A stretch of DNA of 64,000 nucleotides from Marifrigoribacter sp965178585 (GTDB lineage Bacteria; Bacteroidota; Bacteroidia; Flavobacteriales; Flavobacteriaceae). Position 1 is the first letter of the stretch. Each line of letters starts with the position of its first letter. A program made the translations under genes and the position numbers. Positions 25,112 through 32,137 of the stretch are shown in pieces. The stretch is from the NCBI GenBank assembly GCA_965178585.1, contig OZ238267.1:2356001-2420000 (forward strand), in the 5' to 3' direction. The notes below the pieces were generated by a model. That model had not been told where the DNA came from. It worked only from the letters and a program-made list of their open reading frames with translations, and did no database searches.

Positions 25112-26143
25112 ATGAAAATTATAAAATACTTGCTAATTATTATTGTAGTACTTCTCATTGGTAGTTGGGCATATGTCGTTACACAACCCAATAGTTATGA
25201 TGTAAAACGATTTAAAGTCATAAAAGCCCCAGCTAGTGTTATCTTCAAAAATTTAAATGATTTTAAAAATTGGGAAGAATGGGGACCCTGGCTGGAAGAA
25301 GATTCAACTATTGTTGCCACCTATTCAGAAATTACTAGTGGAGTTGGAGCATCTTATTCTTGGACAAGTAAAGATGGCCCAGGGAATATGAAAACCATTG
25401 CTTTGGTTGAAAATCAATCAATAGATCAAAAAATTCAGTTTGGTGATTACGAACCTACTGAAGTTTATTGGACTCTTGAAGAAGTAGAAGAAGGCACTAA
25501 GGTAACTTGGGGAATGAAAGCAGAAAAAACTCCATTTATGTTTAAGCTTTTTGCTGCTATTTCAGGAGGAATGGATGGAATGCTGGGACCTATGGAAGAA
25601 AAAGGATTAGAAAACTTAGATTATGTAATTATGAAAGAATTACCCAACTTACCTCCTAGCAATAACAACTATACCATTGGAGTGATCAGTCAAAAAGAAA
25701 ATCCTGCACAAACATTTATAGGCTACTTCATTAAAGATAAAATTGAAAACTTACCTGCATTATTTGCTGAGTATATGCCACAAGCTGGCATGTATGCTGT
25801 TGAACAAAAATTAGCATATACAGATTATACACCAGGTGCAGTGTATACAAAATTTGATGAAGTAAAAGGAGAAACCGAACTTTATATTGGATTAATGCTT
25901 TCTAAAAAAATTGCTCCTAAAGAAGGTATGGATAGTATTGATATACCAGAAGGTGGTGTTGTAACAATATCCAAATTCGGAAATTATGGAGAAGGTGATA
26001 TGGAAGCTCATACTAATATTGCAAATTATTTTAAAAACGAAAACTTAGAATATGGGGATCTAGTATGGGAATTATATGTTAATGATCCTACTACCGTAAA
26101 ACCTGAAGAAATACAAACAGACATTTATTATCAAATAAAATAA
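25112..26143 (+). CDS. Membrane-anchored SRPBCC + GyrI-like small-molecule binding protein
   Basis: The 343-residue protein has one N-terminal helix (IKYLLIIIVVLLIGSWAYVV), an SRPBCC/polyketide-cyclase-like domain (about 30-170; FKVIKAPASVIFKNLNDFKN and WGPWLEED), and a C-terminal GyrI-like effector-binding domain (about 185-343; YTIGVISQKENPAQTFIGYF). Both folds bind small hydrophobic ligands. No DNA-binding part is present, so it is not a transcription factor by itself; the specific ligand is unknown. A strong terminator follows. Confidence 0.8.
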   Translation: MKIIKYLLIIIVVLLIGSWAYVVTQPNSYDVKRFKVIKAPASVIFKNLNDFKNWEEWGPWLEEDSTIVATYSEITSGVGASYSWTSKDGPGNMKTIALVENQSIDQKIQFGDYEPTEVYWTLEEVEEGTKVTWGMKAEKTPFMFKLFAAISGGMDGMLGPMEEKGLENLDYVIMKELPNLPPSNNNYTIGVISQKENPAQTFIGYFIKDKIENLPALFAEYMPQAGMYAVEQKLAYTDYTPGAVYTKFDEVKGETELYIGLMLSKKIAPKEGMDSIDIPEGGVVTISKFGNYGEGDMEAHTNIANYFKNENLEYGDLVWELYVNDPTTVKPEEIQTDIYYQIK

Positions 26144-26163
26144 ATTATACTAACCATCAATTT

Positions 26164-26199
26164 AAAAATCCTCAGGGTAGCTTACTCGTGAGGATTTTT
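26164..26199 (+). terminator. Intrinsic terminator before crcB
   Basis: The perfect 11-bp stem AAAAATCCTCA / TGAGGATTTTT with a 14-base loop and T-tail ends the SRPBCC gene. Its right arm overlaps the GTG that would otherwise be the first in-frame start of crcB. Confidence 0.85.
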
Positions 26200-26211
26200 T
26201 ATATTAGCTAT

Positions 26212-26583
26212 ATGAAACAATTGTTACTCGTTTTTTTAGGTGGAGGTATTGGAAGCTCTCTCCGTTATTGGATTGGCACTTTCCTTAATAGTGATAAAAC
26301 GGGTATTCCTTACGGCACTTTTGCAGCAAATATTTTAGGAAGTTTACTTATTGGGATTATCTTGGGACTTGCCGTAAAAAATGAATCTCTTTCACAAAAT
26401 ACAATATTGTTTTTAGCTACTGGATTTTGTGGTGGATTTACCACATTTTCAGCTTTTGCTTACGAAAATCATATTTTTCTAAAATCGGGTGACTTTATGA
26501 GTTTTGCCCTCTATACGATTGCAAGTTTTATTCTTGGTTTTGCTGCAGTATTTTTTGGTATGTGGTTGGTGAAATTTTTTTAA
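26212..26583 (+). CDS. crcB: Fluoride exporter CrcB/Fluc
   Basis: Starting at ATG 26212 (MKQLLLVFLGGGIGSSLRYW) the protein has 123 residues and four membrane helices, as expected for Fluc dimeric fluoride channels. Family motifs are GGIGSSLRYW, GTFAANILGS and GFCGGFTTFSAFAYE. An upstream in-frame GTG at 26188 is inside the terminator stem and is rejected. I do not see a fluoride riboswitch in the leader. The gene overlaps the convergent DUF1684 gene at the stop codons. Confidence 0.93.
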   Translation: MKQLLLVFLGGGIGSSLRYWIGTFLNSDKTGIPYGTFAANILGSLLIGIILGLAVKNESLSQNTILFLATGFCGGFTTFSAFAYENHIFLKSGDFMSFALYTIASFILGFAAVFFGMWLVKFF

Positions 26584-27185
26584 TGCTTACCATAATCTTT
26601 TACTCCAGCCTCTACCCTAACTAACAAATCATTTTCTTTTGGAGGAACAGGGCAGGAATATCTATGGCTATAAGAACAATAAGGGTTATAAGCCATGTTA
26701 AAATCTATAATCATAGTCTCTCCTTCAGGTACATCTAATTCTAAGTACCTTCCTCCTCCATACGATCCATCACCACTTGTTAAGTCTGTAAAAGGCAAGA
26801 AAACATAATCATCTTCTGGTTCTTCTACGGGTCTTGTACTTTTATAAATATTCAGTTTTAAATCTTTCCCAGAGATTGTAAACTCAGCAATTGCATATTG
26901 CACGTATTCAGGTAACCTATCTGTAGATGTTTTCATTAAGAAAGGTTTTGCATTTGGAGTTCTTGTTAATTTTGCTTCAACACGGTATTGTAAATCTATT
27001 TCGTAAAACTCTAAAGATGTAAATGTTAAAAGATCTAACGAATCCAAAATAGTTGTTTCTTTATTTCTGAATTTTTCATTTTCATCAGCTTGATATTTTT
27101 TAATACTTTCAATAATTTCTTCATTAGTTTGAGCAAATCCAATCACAGTAATCAACAAGAAAAAAGTAATATTTAAAAACTTCAT
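26580..27185 (-). CDS. DUF1684 protein, exported, 201 aa
   Basis: An N-terminal signal peptide (FFLLITVIGFAQ) precedes a domain whose C-terminal end has the DUF1684 signature: DFNMAYNPYCSYSHRYSCPV then PPKENDLLVRVEAGVKDYG. Function is unknown. The gene is convergent with crcB (3-4 base overlap at the stops) and divergent from the MFS gene. Confidence 0.8.
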   Translation of the reverse strand: MKFLNITFFLLITVIGFAQTNEEIIESIKKYQADENEKFRNKETTILDSLDLLTFTSLEFYEIDLQYRVEAKLTRTPNAKPFLMKTSTDRLPEYVQYAIAEFTISGKDLKLNIYKSTRPVEEPEDDYVFLPFTDLTSGDGSYGGGRYLELDVPEGETMIIDFNMAYNPYCSYSHRYSCPVPPKENDLLVRVEAGVKDYGKH

Positions 27186-27251
27186 AAGTATAATTTTCAG
27201 TAAAGATAAGAATTGAATGTAATTATAAAATGAGTATTTTAAAAAGAATTG

Positions 27252-27404
27252 TAGATTTGCAACTTATAAAATGAAAAACAACAATACAAATAAATGTCAA
27301 AAAACTGTCATTTCTTCACAGAAATATCAGAGGCGTGTGTATTGATTATATCTAAATAAATAAAAACAATATTAAAACGTCTCGATAATTATCGAGACGT
27401 TTTA
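27252..27404 (+). ncRNA. Candidate small transcript or attenuated leader (promoter, mini-ORF, palindromic terminator)
   Basis: A perfect promoter box TAGATTTG (27252-27259) is followed 11 bases later by a 24-codon ORF (27271-27345, MKNNNTNKCQ..., basic ending QRRVY) and by a 32-bp perfect palindrome (27373-27404) with a T-rich tail. The palindrome ends 20 bases before the MFS start codon, too close to fit another promoter. It may be a self-contained small RNA or a leader that controls entry into the MFS gene. No family of RNA is recognised. Confidence 0.4.
27373..27404 (+). terminator. 32-bp perfect palindrome upstream of MFS gene
   Basis: TAAAACGTCTCGATAA is followed by its exact reverse complement; the core CGTCTCGAT gives a strong hairpin with TTTTATTTTTA on its 3' side. 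It lies between divergent genes, where a plain terminator is not expected, so it may be an attenuator or an operator. Confidence 0.7.
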
Positions 27405-27424
27405 TTTTTATAACAATTTCAATT

Positions 27425-28666
27425 ATGAAAAACATATACTATAACTATATAAGTTCCTTCAAAGGACTCTCCAAAGAAATTTGGTTTCTAGCATTTGTTA
27501 CTTTTATTAACAGAGCTGGTACTATGATACTTCCTTTTTTAAGTAGGTACCTAAATGAGGAATTATCATTTAATCTTGAAGATGTTGGTATAATACTTTC
27601 ATTTTTTGGAATTGGATCCCTTGTCGGACATTACTTAGGTGGAAAATTAACCGATAAAATAGGGTTTTATAATGTAATGGCTAGAAGCCTATTTACAACA
27701 GGAATTCTATTTATTGGACTTCAGTTTATAACCTCATTTTGGGCCTTATGTTTTAGTGTGTTTTTTATAATGAGTATTGCAGATATGTTTAGACCTGCAT
27801 TATTTGTTTCACTTAAAGCCTATAGTAAGCCAGAAAATCAAACCCGTTCCTTAGCTTTGATAAGATTAGCGATCAATCTTGGTTTTATTTTCGGACCTAT
27901 AGTTGGTGGTTTTTTAATCGTAAAAACAGGGTATGATACCTTATTTTGGATAGATGGAATTACTTGTATATTGTCTACAGTTTTATTTTTGTTTCTGGTA
28001 AAAAAGAAAGAACTACACAGTCATAAAGAGAAAAAAGAAGTATCAGATAGTAATTCTAAATTCAGATTAATCAGCGATAAACCTTATTTAGTATTCTTAG
28101 GAATTAGCTTTTTAATGGGAATGGTTTTTATGCAATTGTTTTTTACTATGCCAACTTATCATTATAAACAATTTGGATTATCTGAAGACTATACAGGCTT
28201 ATTAATGCTATTTAATGGAATTTTAATTGTTCTATTTGAAATGCCACTAGTAAGTTGGATTGAAAATAAAAATACTTCTAAGCCAAAATTGTTTCTATAT
28301 AGTTCATTTTTGATGGGCATTAGTTTTGTTTTTTTATTTTATGATATGTATTGGCAAGTATTGATATTGCATATGATCTTAATTACTTTTGGAGAAATGA
28401 TATCGTTTCCCTTTACAAATTCATTTGCTATGGATAGAGCAAAAAAAGGGTATGAAGGAACTTATATGGCCTGGTATTCTATTTCATTTTCATTTGCACA
28501 TATACTTTGTCCGATATTAAGTTTTAAAATTATCGAATTATTTGGGTATAAAACCAACTGGGCCTTAACTGCAATTTATGGACTTTTAGCAATGGGTTTA
28601 TCTTACTGGTTATATCGTATTTTAAAAAAATCAACTAATTTTAAAACTTCTAAACCACAGATATGA
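27425..28666 (+). CDS. Major facilitator superfamily transporter
   Basis: The protein has 413 residues and 12 membrane helices. The MFS loop motif between helices 2 and 3 is present as GGKLTDKIGFYNVMARS, and NRAGTMILPFLSRYL is a typical first helix of drug-exporter-type MFS proteins. The stop codon overlaps the next gene by 4 bases (ATGA), so translation is coupled to the DJ-1-like lipoprotein. Substrate unknown; the putative leader upstream could make it inducible. Confidence 0.9.
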   Translation: MKNIYYNYISSFKGLSKEIWFLAFVTFINRAGTMILPFLSRYLNEELSFNLEDVGIILSFFGIGSLVGHYLGGKLTDKIGFYNVMARSLFTTGILFIGLQFITSFWALCFSVFFIMSIADMFRPALFVSLKAYSKPENQTRSLALIRLAINLGFIFGPIVGGFLIVKTGYDTLFWIDGITCILSTVLFLFLVKKKELHSHKEKKEVSDSNSKFRLISDKPYLVFLGISFLMGMVFMQLFFTMPTYHYKQFGLSEDYTGLLMLFNGILIVLFEMPLVSWIENKNTSKPKLFLYSSFLMGISFVFLFYDMYWQVLILHMILITFGEMISFPFTNSFAMDRAKKGYEGTYMAWYSISFSFAHILCPILSFKIIELFGYKTNWALTAIYGLLAMGLSYWLYRILKKSTNFKTSKPQI

Positions 28667-29424
28667 AATACTTAGCAATACTATTTTTGACTTTAAGTTT
28701 GAATTCTTGTTTAAATAATTCTGAAGAAAAAACAAAAGCAACACCCAAAACCTTAAATACTGAATTGAAAGTTAAAAAGTTTCCAAAATTAGATAGCACT
28801 AGATATAATGTTGGATTTCTTATTATGGACGGAACTTTTAACACAGAACTTACTGCTCCTTTCGATATTTTTCAGCATACCATTTTCAGGAAAAACATAA
28901 AAGCCATGAATGTTTTTACCGTGGCAAATACAGATGAAGCTGTTACTACTTTTGAAGGAATGAAAATAATACCTGACTATAATTATTTAAAAGATTCAAT
29001 ACCTAAAATTGATATTCTGGTAGTTCCAAGTGCAGAACACCATTTAAATACCGATTTAGATGACGAAGAAATGATTCAATTTGTTAAGATGACGTCATCA
29101 AAAGCTTTGTTTACTACTTCACATTGCGATGGCGCTTTTGTATTAGCTAAAGCAGATTTATTAGACCAAACTGTATCGACGACTTTCCCAAGTGATATTG
29201 ATCAAATGCGAGAAATGTTTCCAAATTTAGATATAAGGAAAGATGTATTATTTGTACATGACGGCAAATTTATAACTTCTGCAGGTGGAGCTAAAAGCTT
29301 CGAAGCAGCTCTTTATCTATGCGAATATTTGTATGGAAAAAAAATTGCTGAAGAATTAGCAGGTGGATTAGTAATCGATTGGGATTTAAATAAAATACCT
29401 CATATTGTTATTAACGATAAGTAG
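28663..29424 (+). CDS. DJ-1/PfpI-superfamily lipoprotein
   Basis: The 253-residue protein has a lipoprotein signal (TLSLNSCLNNSEE) and a class I glutamine amidotransferase-like domain (YNVGFLIMDGTFNTELTAPF to DILVVPSAEHH). The nucleophile elbow is SHCDGAFVLA, with Cys in the DJ-1 position. It resembles the N-terminal domain of GlxA/FtrA AraC regulators but has no HTH and is predicted to sit outside the cytoplasm, an unusual place for this fold. It is co-translated with the MFS transporter. Confidence 0.8.
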   Translation: MKYLAILFLTLSLNSCLNNSEEKTKATPKTLNTELKVKKFPKLDSTRYNVGFLIMDGTFNTELTAPFDIFQHTIFRKNIKAMNVFTVANTDEAVTTFEGMKIIPDYNYLKDSIPKIDILVVPSAEHHLNTDLDDEEMIQFVKMTSSKALFTTSHCDGAFVLAKADLLDQTVSTTFPSDIDQMREMFPNLDIRKDVLFVHDGKFITSAGGAKSFEAALYLCEYLYGKKIAEELAGGLVIDWDLNKIPHIVINDK

Positions 29425-29456
29425 AAAATATGAAGGATTTGTAATATCTTTATACT

Positions 29457-30134
29457 ATGAAAATAGATAATATCTGGTTTTTTGAAAAAGTTAATCTTTT
29501 TAATATGCTTTGTCCTCACAAATTCAAATCATATAAAAAATCTCATGAATTTAATAGTTATAAAAAACAAGAATATATTTATTTTGAAGAGGATAGTGCC
29601 AATAAAGTTTATTTAATAGAAAAAGGAAAAGTGAAAATTGGTTATTACACCGAAGCGGGTGATGAAGTAATAAAAGCAATTCTCGCAAAAGGCGAGTTAT
29701 TTGGTGAAAAAGCTATTTTAGGTGAAGAACGAAGAGAAGAATTTGCTAAATCTGTAGATAACAGTACTTCAATTTGCCCTGTAGATGTTGATACGATGCT
29801 AGATCTAATGCGCGACAACAAACCTTTCAGCTTTAAAACTTATAAGCTTATAGGGTTTAGAATCAAACGACTTGAACGCAGGTTAGAATTAATCATGTTT
29901 AAAGATACTAAAACTCGATTATTAGAATTTTTAGATGAATTATGCGAAGATTACGGTTATGATTGTGAAGAAACTGGAAATAAAATAATTGATCACCCAT
30001 ATACTCAAAAAGAAATAGCTTCTTTAATTGGTACCTCAAGGCCTACTTTAAATGTCACTTTAAATGAACTTAAAGAAGAAAAGAAAATAGATTTCAACCG
30101 CAATCAAATCACTATTTTTAAAAATATTGCCTAA
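29457..30134 (+). CDS. Crp/Fnr-family transcriptional regulator
   Basis: The 225-residue protein has an N-terminal cyclic-nucleotide-type beta-roll (NKVYLIEKGKVKIGYYTEAG, LFGEKAIL) and a C-terminal winged helix (YTQKEIASLIGTSRPTLNVT). There is no Fnr-type N-terminal cysteine cluster, so it is unlikely to be an iron-sulfur oxygen sensor. A perfect 20-bp palindrome overlapping the stop codon has Crp-site geometry and could be a target. It lies 32 bases after the DJ-1-like lipoprotein gene. Confidence 0.9.
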   Translation: MKIDNIWFFEKVNLFNMLCPHKFKSYKKSHEFNSYKKQEYIYFEEDSANKVYLIEKGKVKIGYYTEAGDEVIKAILAKGELFGEKAILGEERREEFAKSVDNSTSICPVDVDTMLDLMRDNKPFSFKTYKLIGFRIKRLERRLELIMFKDTKTRLLEFLDELCEDYGYDCEETGNKIIDHPYTQKEIASLIGTSRPTLNVTLNELKEEKKIDFNRNQITIFKNIA

Positions 30135-30152
30135 TGTTAGCTAGCTAACATT
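30133..30152. promoter_or_regulatory. 20-bp perfect palindrome AATGTTAGCT / AGCTAACATT
   Basis: It overlaps the stop codon of the Crp/Fnr gene. The inner 16 bases (TGTTA-N6-TAACA) have the geometry of a Crp-family operator and lie about 54 bases before the next start codon. With only four T on its 3' side it would be a poor terminator, so an operator controlling the lipoprotein gene is plausible. Confidence 0.4.
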
Positions 30153-30205
30153 TTAAAACATTACCATCATGTAGTTTTGTTGTATAATTTACTTTAAACA
30201 ATAAA

Positions 30206-31084
30206 ATGATGATTAGAAAAATGTTTTTTACCTTATTAACTATTGGCATATTCGCAACCTCTTGTAGTAGTGATGATGATAATTCAACAACTACAGCAAA
30301 TTTGACACTTAACTTGAATGGTTTAGAAGAACTAGGAGATGATTTTGTATATGAAGGATGGATTATAGTAGATGGAAGTCCAGTTTCTACAGGTACTTTC
30401 TCAAGTGTAAACTTCCCTCAATCATTTTCTGTAAATTCAACTCAATTAAATGAAGCAACAACTTTCGTTTTATCAATTGAGCCAGCAATAGATCCTGATC
30501 CAGCACCAGCAGCTACAAAAATTTTAGCAGGTGATTTTTCTGGAAACTCTGCTACAGTAAATTCTAATGGATTAGTTGGTGATTTTAGTGCCTCAACCGG
30601 AAAATATATCCTTGCAACTCCTACTGATGGAAATGGAGATATAGATGAATCAAGCGGGGTTTGGTTTATAGATAATTCTTCAGGAAGTGCTATTGCAGGA
30701 CTAGATTTACCTACTTTAGATGATGGTTGGAAATATGAAGGATGGGCAGTAATAGACGGCCAACCTGTTAGTACAGGAACTTTCAGTTCAACTTCAAGTG
30801 AAGATGATAATGCTAGTACATCCCCTTATAAAGGTGATGTAAATAATGGGCCTCCATTTCCAGGAGAAGATTATTTACAAAATGCCCCAAGTGGATTAAC
30901 ATTCCCTACAGATTTAAAAGGGATGACTATTGTAATATCTGTAGAACCTAATCCAGATAACAGCCCACTACCATTTACATTCAAACCTTTAGCTCATCAA
31001 GTTCCTACAAATGCTGAAAATCATACCGTAATAAATATGGGAACAGGCCCTGTTTCTAGTTTAACATGTACGGTTACAAAATAA
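30206..31084 (+). CDS. Lipoprotein with duplicated RskA-C-like beta domain
   Basis: The lipoprotein signal (IGIFATSCSSDDD) is followed by two related domains, one beginning LNLNGLEELGDDFVYEGWII and the second near residue 165 (LDLPTLDDGWKYEGWAVIDG); both contain DGxPVSTGTFSS. This wording resembles the C-terminal domain of anti-sigma-K factor RskA-type proteins (YEGW...DG..VSTG.F), but there is no cytoplasmic zinc-finger part, so I call only the fold. Mature location should be the periplasm or outer membrane. Its position after a Crp regulator suggests regulation by it. Confidence 0.65.
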   Translation: MMIRKMFFTLLTIGIFATSCSSDDDNSTTTANLTLNLNGLEELGDDFVYEGWIIVDGSPVSTGTFSSVNFPQSFSVNSTQLNEATTFVLSIEPAIDPDPAPAATKILAGDFSGNSATVNSNGLVGDFSASTGKYILATPTDGNGDIDESSGVWFIDNSSGSAIAGLDLPTLDDGWKYEGWAVIDGQPVSTGTFSSTSSEDDNASTSPYKGDVNNGPPFPGEDYLQNAPSGLTFPTDLKGMTIVISVEPNPDNSPLPFTFKPLAHQVPTNAENHTVINMGTGPVSSLTCTVTK

Positions 31085-31118
31085 TAATTCATATTTATAT
31101 TTATTTGAACAAAATAAT

Positions 31119-31153
31119 TGGTGTAGTTTTTATCTATGAAAAAGACTGCGCCA
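31119..31153 (+). terminator. Terminator of the plus-strand lipoprotein gene
   Basis: TGGTGTAGT pairs with ACTGCGCCA (two G-U pairs in the plus-strand RNA), extended by TTTT/AAAA and followed by TTTTATTTT. In the opposite strand the wobble positions become mismatches, so it should act mainly on the plus strand. Confidence 0.7.
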
Positions 31154-31155
31154 TT

Positions 31156-31599
31156 TTATTTTGTTTTAGTTACAGCAGCATCCTCAATTACATTAGAAAG
31201 TACAATTTGAGTTTTAGTTTCTCCATAGCTTATTAATTGATCTATAAATTGTTCTAAGTGTTTTTGATTTTTTAACATTACTTCCATTACTATATTTTCA
31301 TTTCCAGTAATCCGATAGCAATTTAAAACCTCATCAAATGTTTTAACTTTAGCTAAAAAAGGCTTCAATTTCCCCATAAAAGCCCTTAAAGTTATAAAAG
31401 CTTTTAATTGATAACCTACTTCATAAGGAGAAACCATCGTTTTATACCCATTAATAATTCCAACATCTTCCATTTTTTTTATTCTTTCAGATATTGCTGG
31501 AGAACTAATACCTACAACCCTTCCTATTTCAGCATTGGATTGTCTAGCATTTGCCTGTAAGCATTTTAATATTTTCCAATTTAAAGCATCCATTAACAT
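31156..31599 (-). CDS. Lrp/AsnC-family transcriptional regulator
   Basis: The 147-residue protein has an N-terminal winged helix (ALNWKILKCLQANARQSNAE, then GRVVGISSPAISERIKKMED) and a C-terminal RAM domain (AFITLRAFMGKLKPFLAKVK, CYRITGNENIVMEVML) that binds amino acids. These proteins respond to amino acids and form octamers. A 34-bp inverted repeat (31629-31662) spans its own promoter, the expected autoregulatory arrangement. The target pathway is not known; icmF and ilvE are in the wider neighbourhood but there is no direct evidence of control. Confidence 0.92.
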   Translation of the reverse strand: MLMDALNWKILKCLQANARQSNAEIGRVVGISSPAISERIKKMEDVGIINGYKTMVSPYEVGYQLKAFITLRAFMGKLKPFLAKVKTFDEVLNCYRITGNENIVMEVMLKNQKHLEQFIDQLISYGETKTQIVLSNVIEDAAVTKTK

Positions 31600-31628
31600 A
31601 TTAAAGTGTTTTAACTAAAATAACATTT

Positions 31629-31662
31629 TATTTAAAGCAAATATACATAATTGCTTTAAATA
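31629..31662. promoter_or_regulatory. 34-bp inverted repeat, candidate Lrp operator, over lrp promoter box
   Basis: Perfect 12-base arms TATTTAAAGCAA and TTGCTTTAAATA are separated by 10 bases. It contains the lrp -7 box on the minus strand (TATATTTG, plus coordinates 31638-31645), so binding would block lrp transcription. It lies between divergent genes and could also affect the plus-strand gene. Confidence 0.65.
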
Positions 31663-31690
31663 TTAAAGTGCAAAAATATGTGTTCTTAAT

Positions 31691-31698
31691 TAATTTTG
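31691..31698 (+). promoter_or_regulatory. Promoter -7 box TAATTTTG for the 131-aa gene
   Basis: A perfect TAnnTTTG on the plus strand, 29 bases before the ATG at 31727. Confidence 0.55.
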
Positions 31699-31726
31699 TA
31701 AGAAACATTGTTATAATAAATTGAAA

Positions 31727-32122
31727 ATGAACCCTGTTACCCCAAATAACAATCATATTTCGCCTATTCACAAAAAGGCTTTAGATATATTTACGCTTTC
31801 AAATCAGATTTCAAAATATCTAGTTCCTGATTTAGCAAAATTACAGCCTGATGGGTTTGAAGATCCTTATATTTATTTTACAGGAGATATTGTTCAACAA
31901 TCAAATTCATTAGTTCCAGAAATTGTTCAAGCAGAAAGTAAAACCTTTTCGGAAGAAAGGCACCAACATATTTTATCACTTTCTCATTTAACTAACGTAT
32001 TAGATAAGAACTGCGAACGATTGGAACGAATTAATAGTAACGGAAAGGAATTTTTACCTCTTTTACGAAAAGAACTTAAAAAATTCAGAAAATTACAGCA
32101 CATTTGGATGTTGACACTTTAA
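31727..32122 (+). CDS. Hypothetical helical protein, 131 aa
   Basis: I start at ATG 31727 (MNPVTPNNNHISPIHKKALD); an in-frame TTG two codons earlier is less likely. The protein is soluble and largely helical (KALDIFTLSNQISKYL, KNCERLERINSNGKEFLPLL), with a short middle segment DGFEDPYIYFTGDIVQQS. No family is recognised. The gene is divergent from lrp and shares its regulatory region with the strong inverted repeat, so it may be an Lrp target. Confidence 0.65.
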   Translation: MNPVTPNNNHISPIHKKALDIFTLSNQISKYLVPDLAKLQPDGFEDPYIYFTGDIVQQSNSLVPEIVQAESKTFSEERHQHILSLSHLTNVLDKNCERLERINSNGKEFLPLLRKELKKFRKLQHIWMLTL

Positions 32123-32137
32123 AAACACCTAACAGCT

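Noticed and set aside
26150..26211. Fluoride riboswitch before crcB
   Set aside because: The only structure is a simple perfect-stem terminator of the upstream gene; no crcB-motif pseudoknot features are visible.
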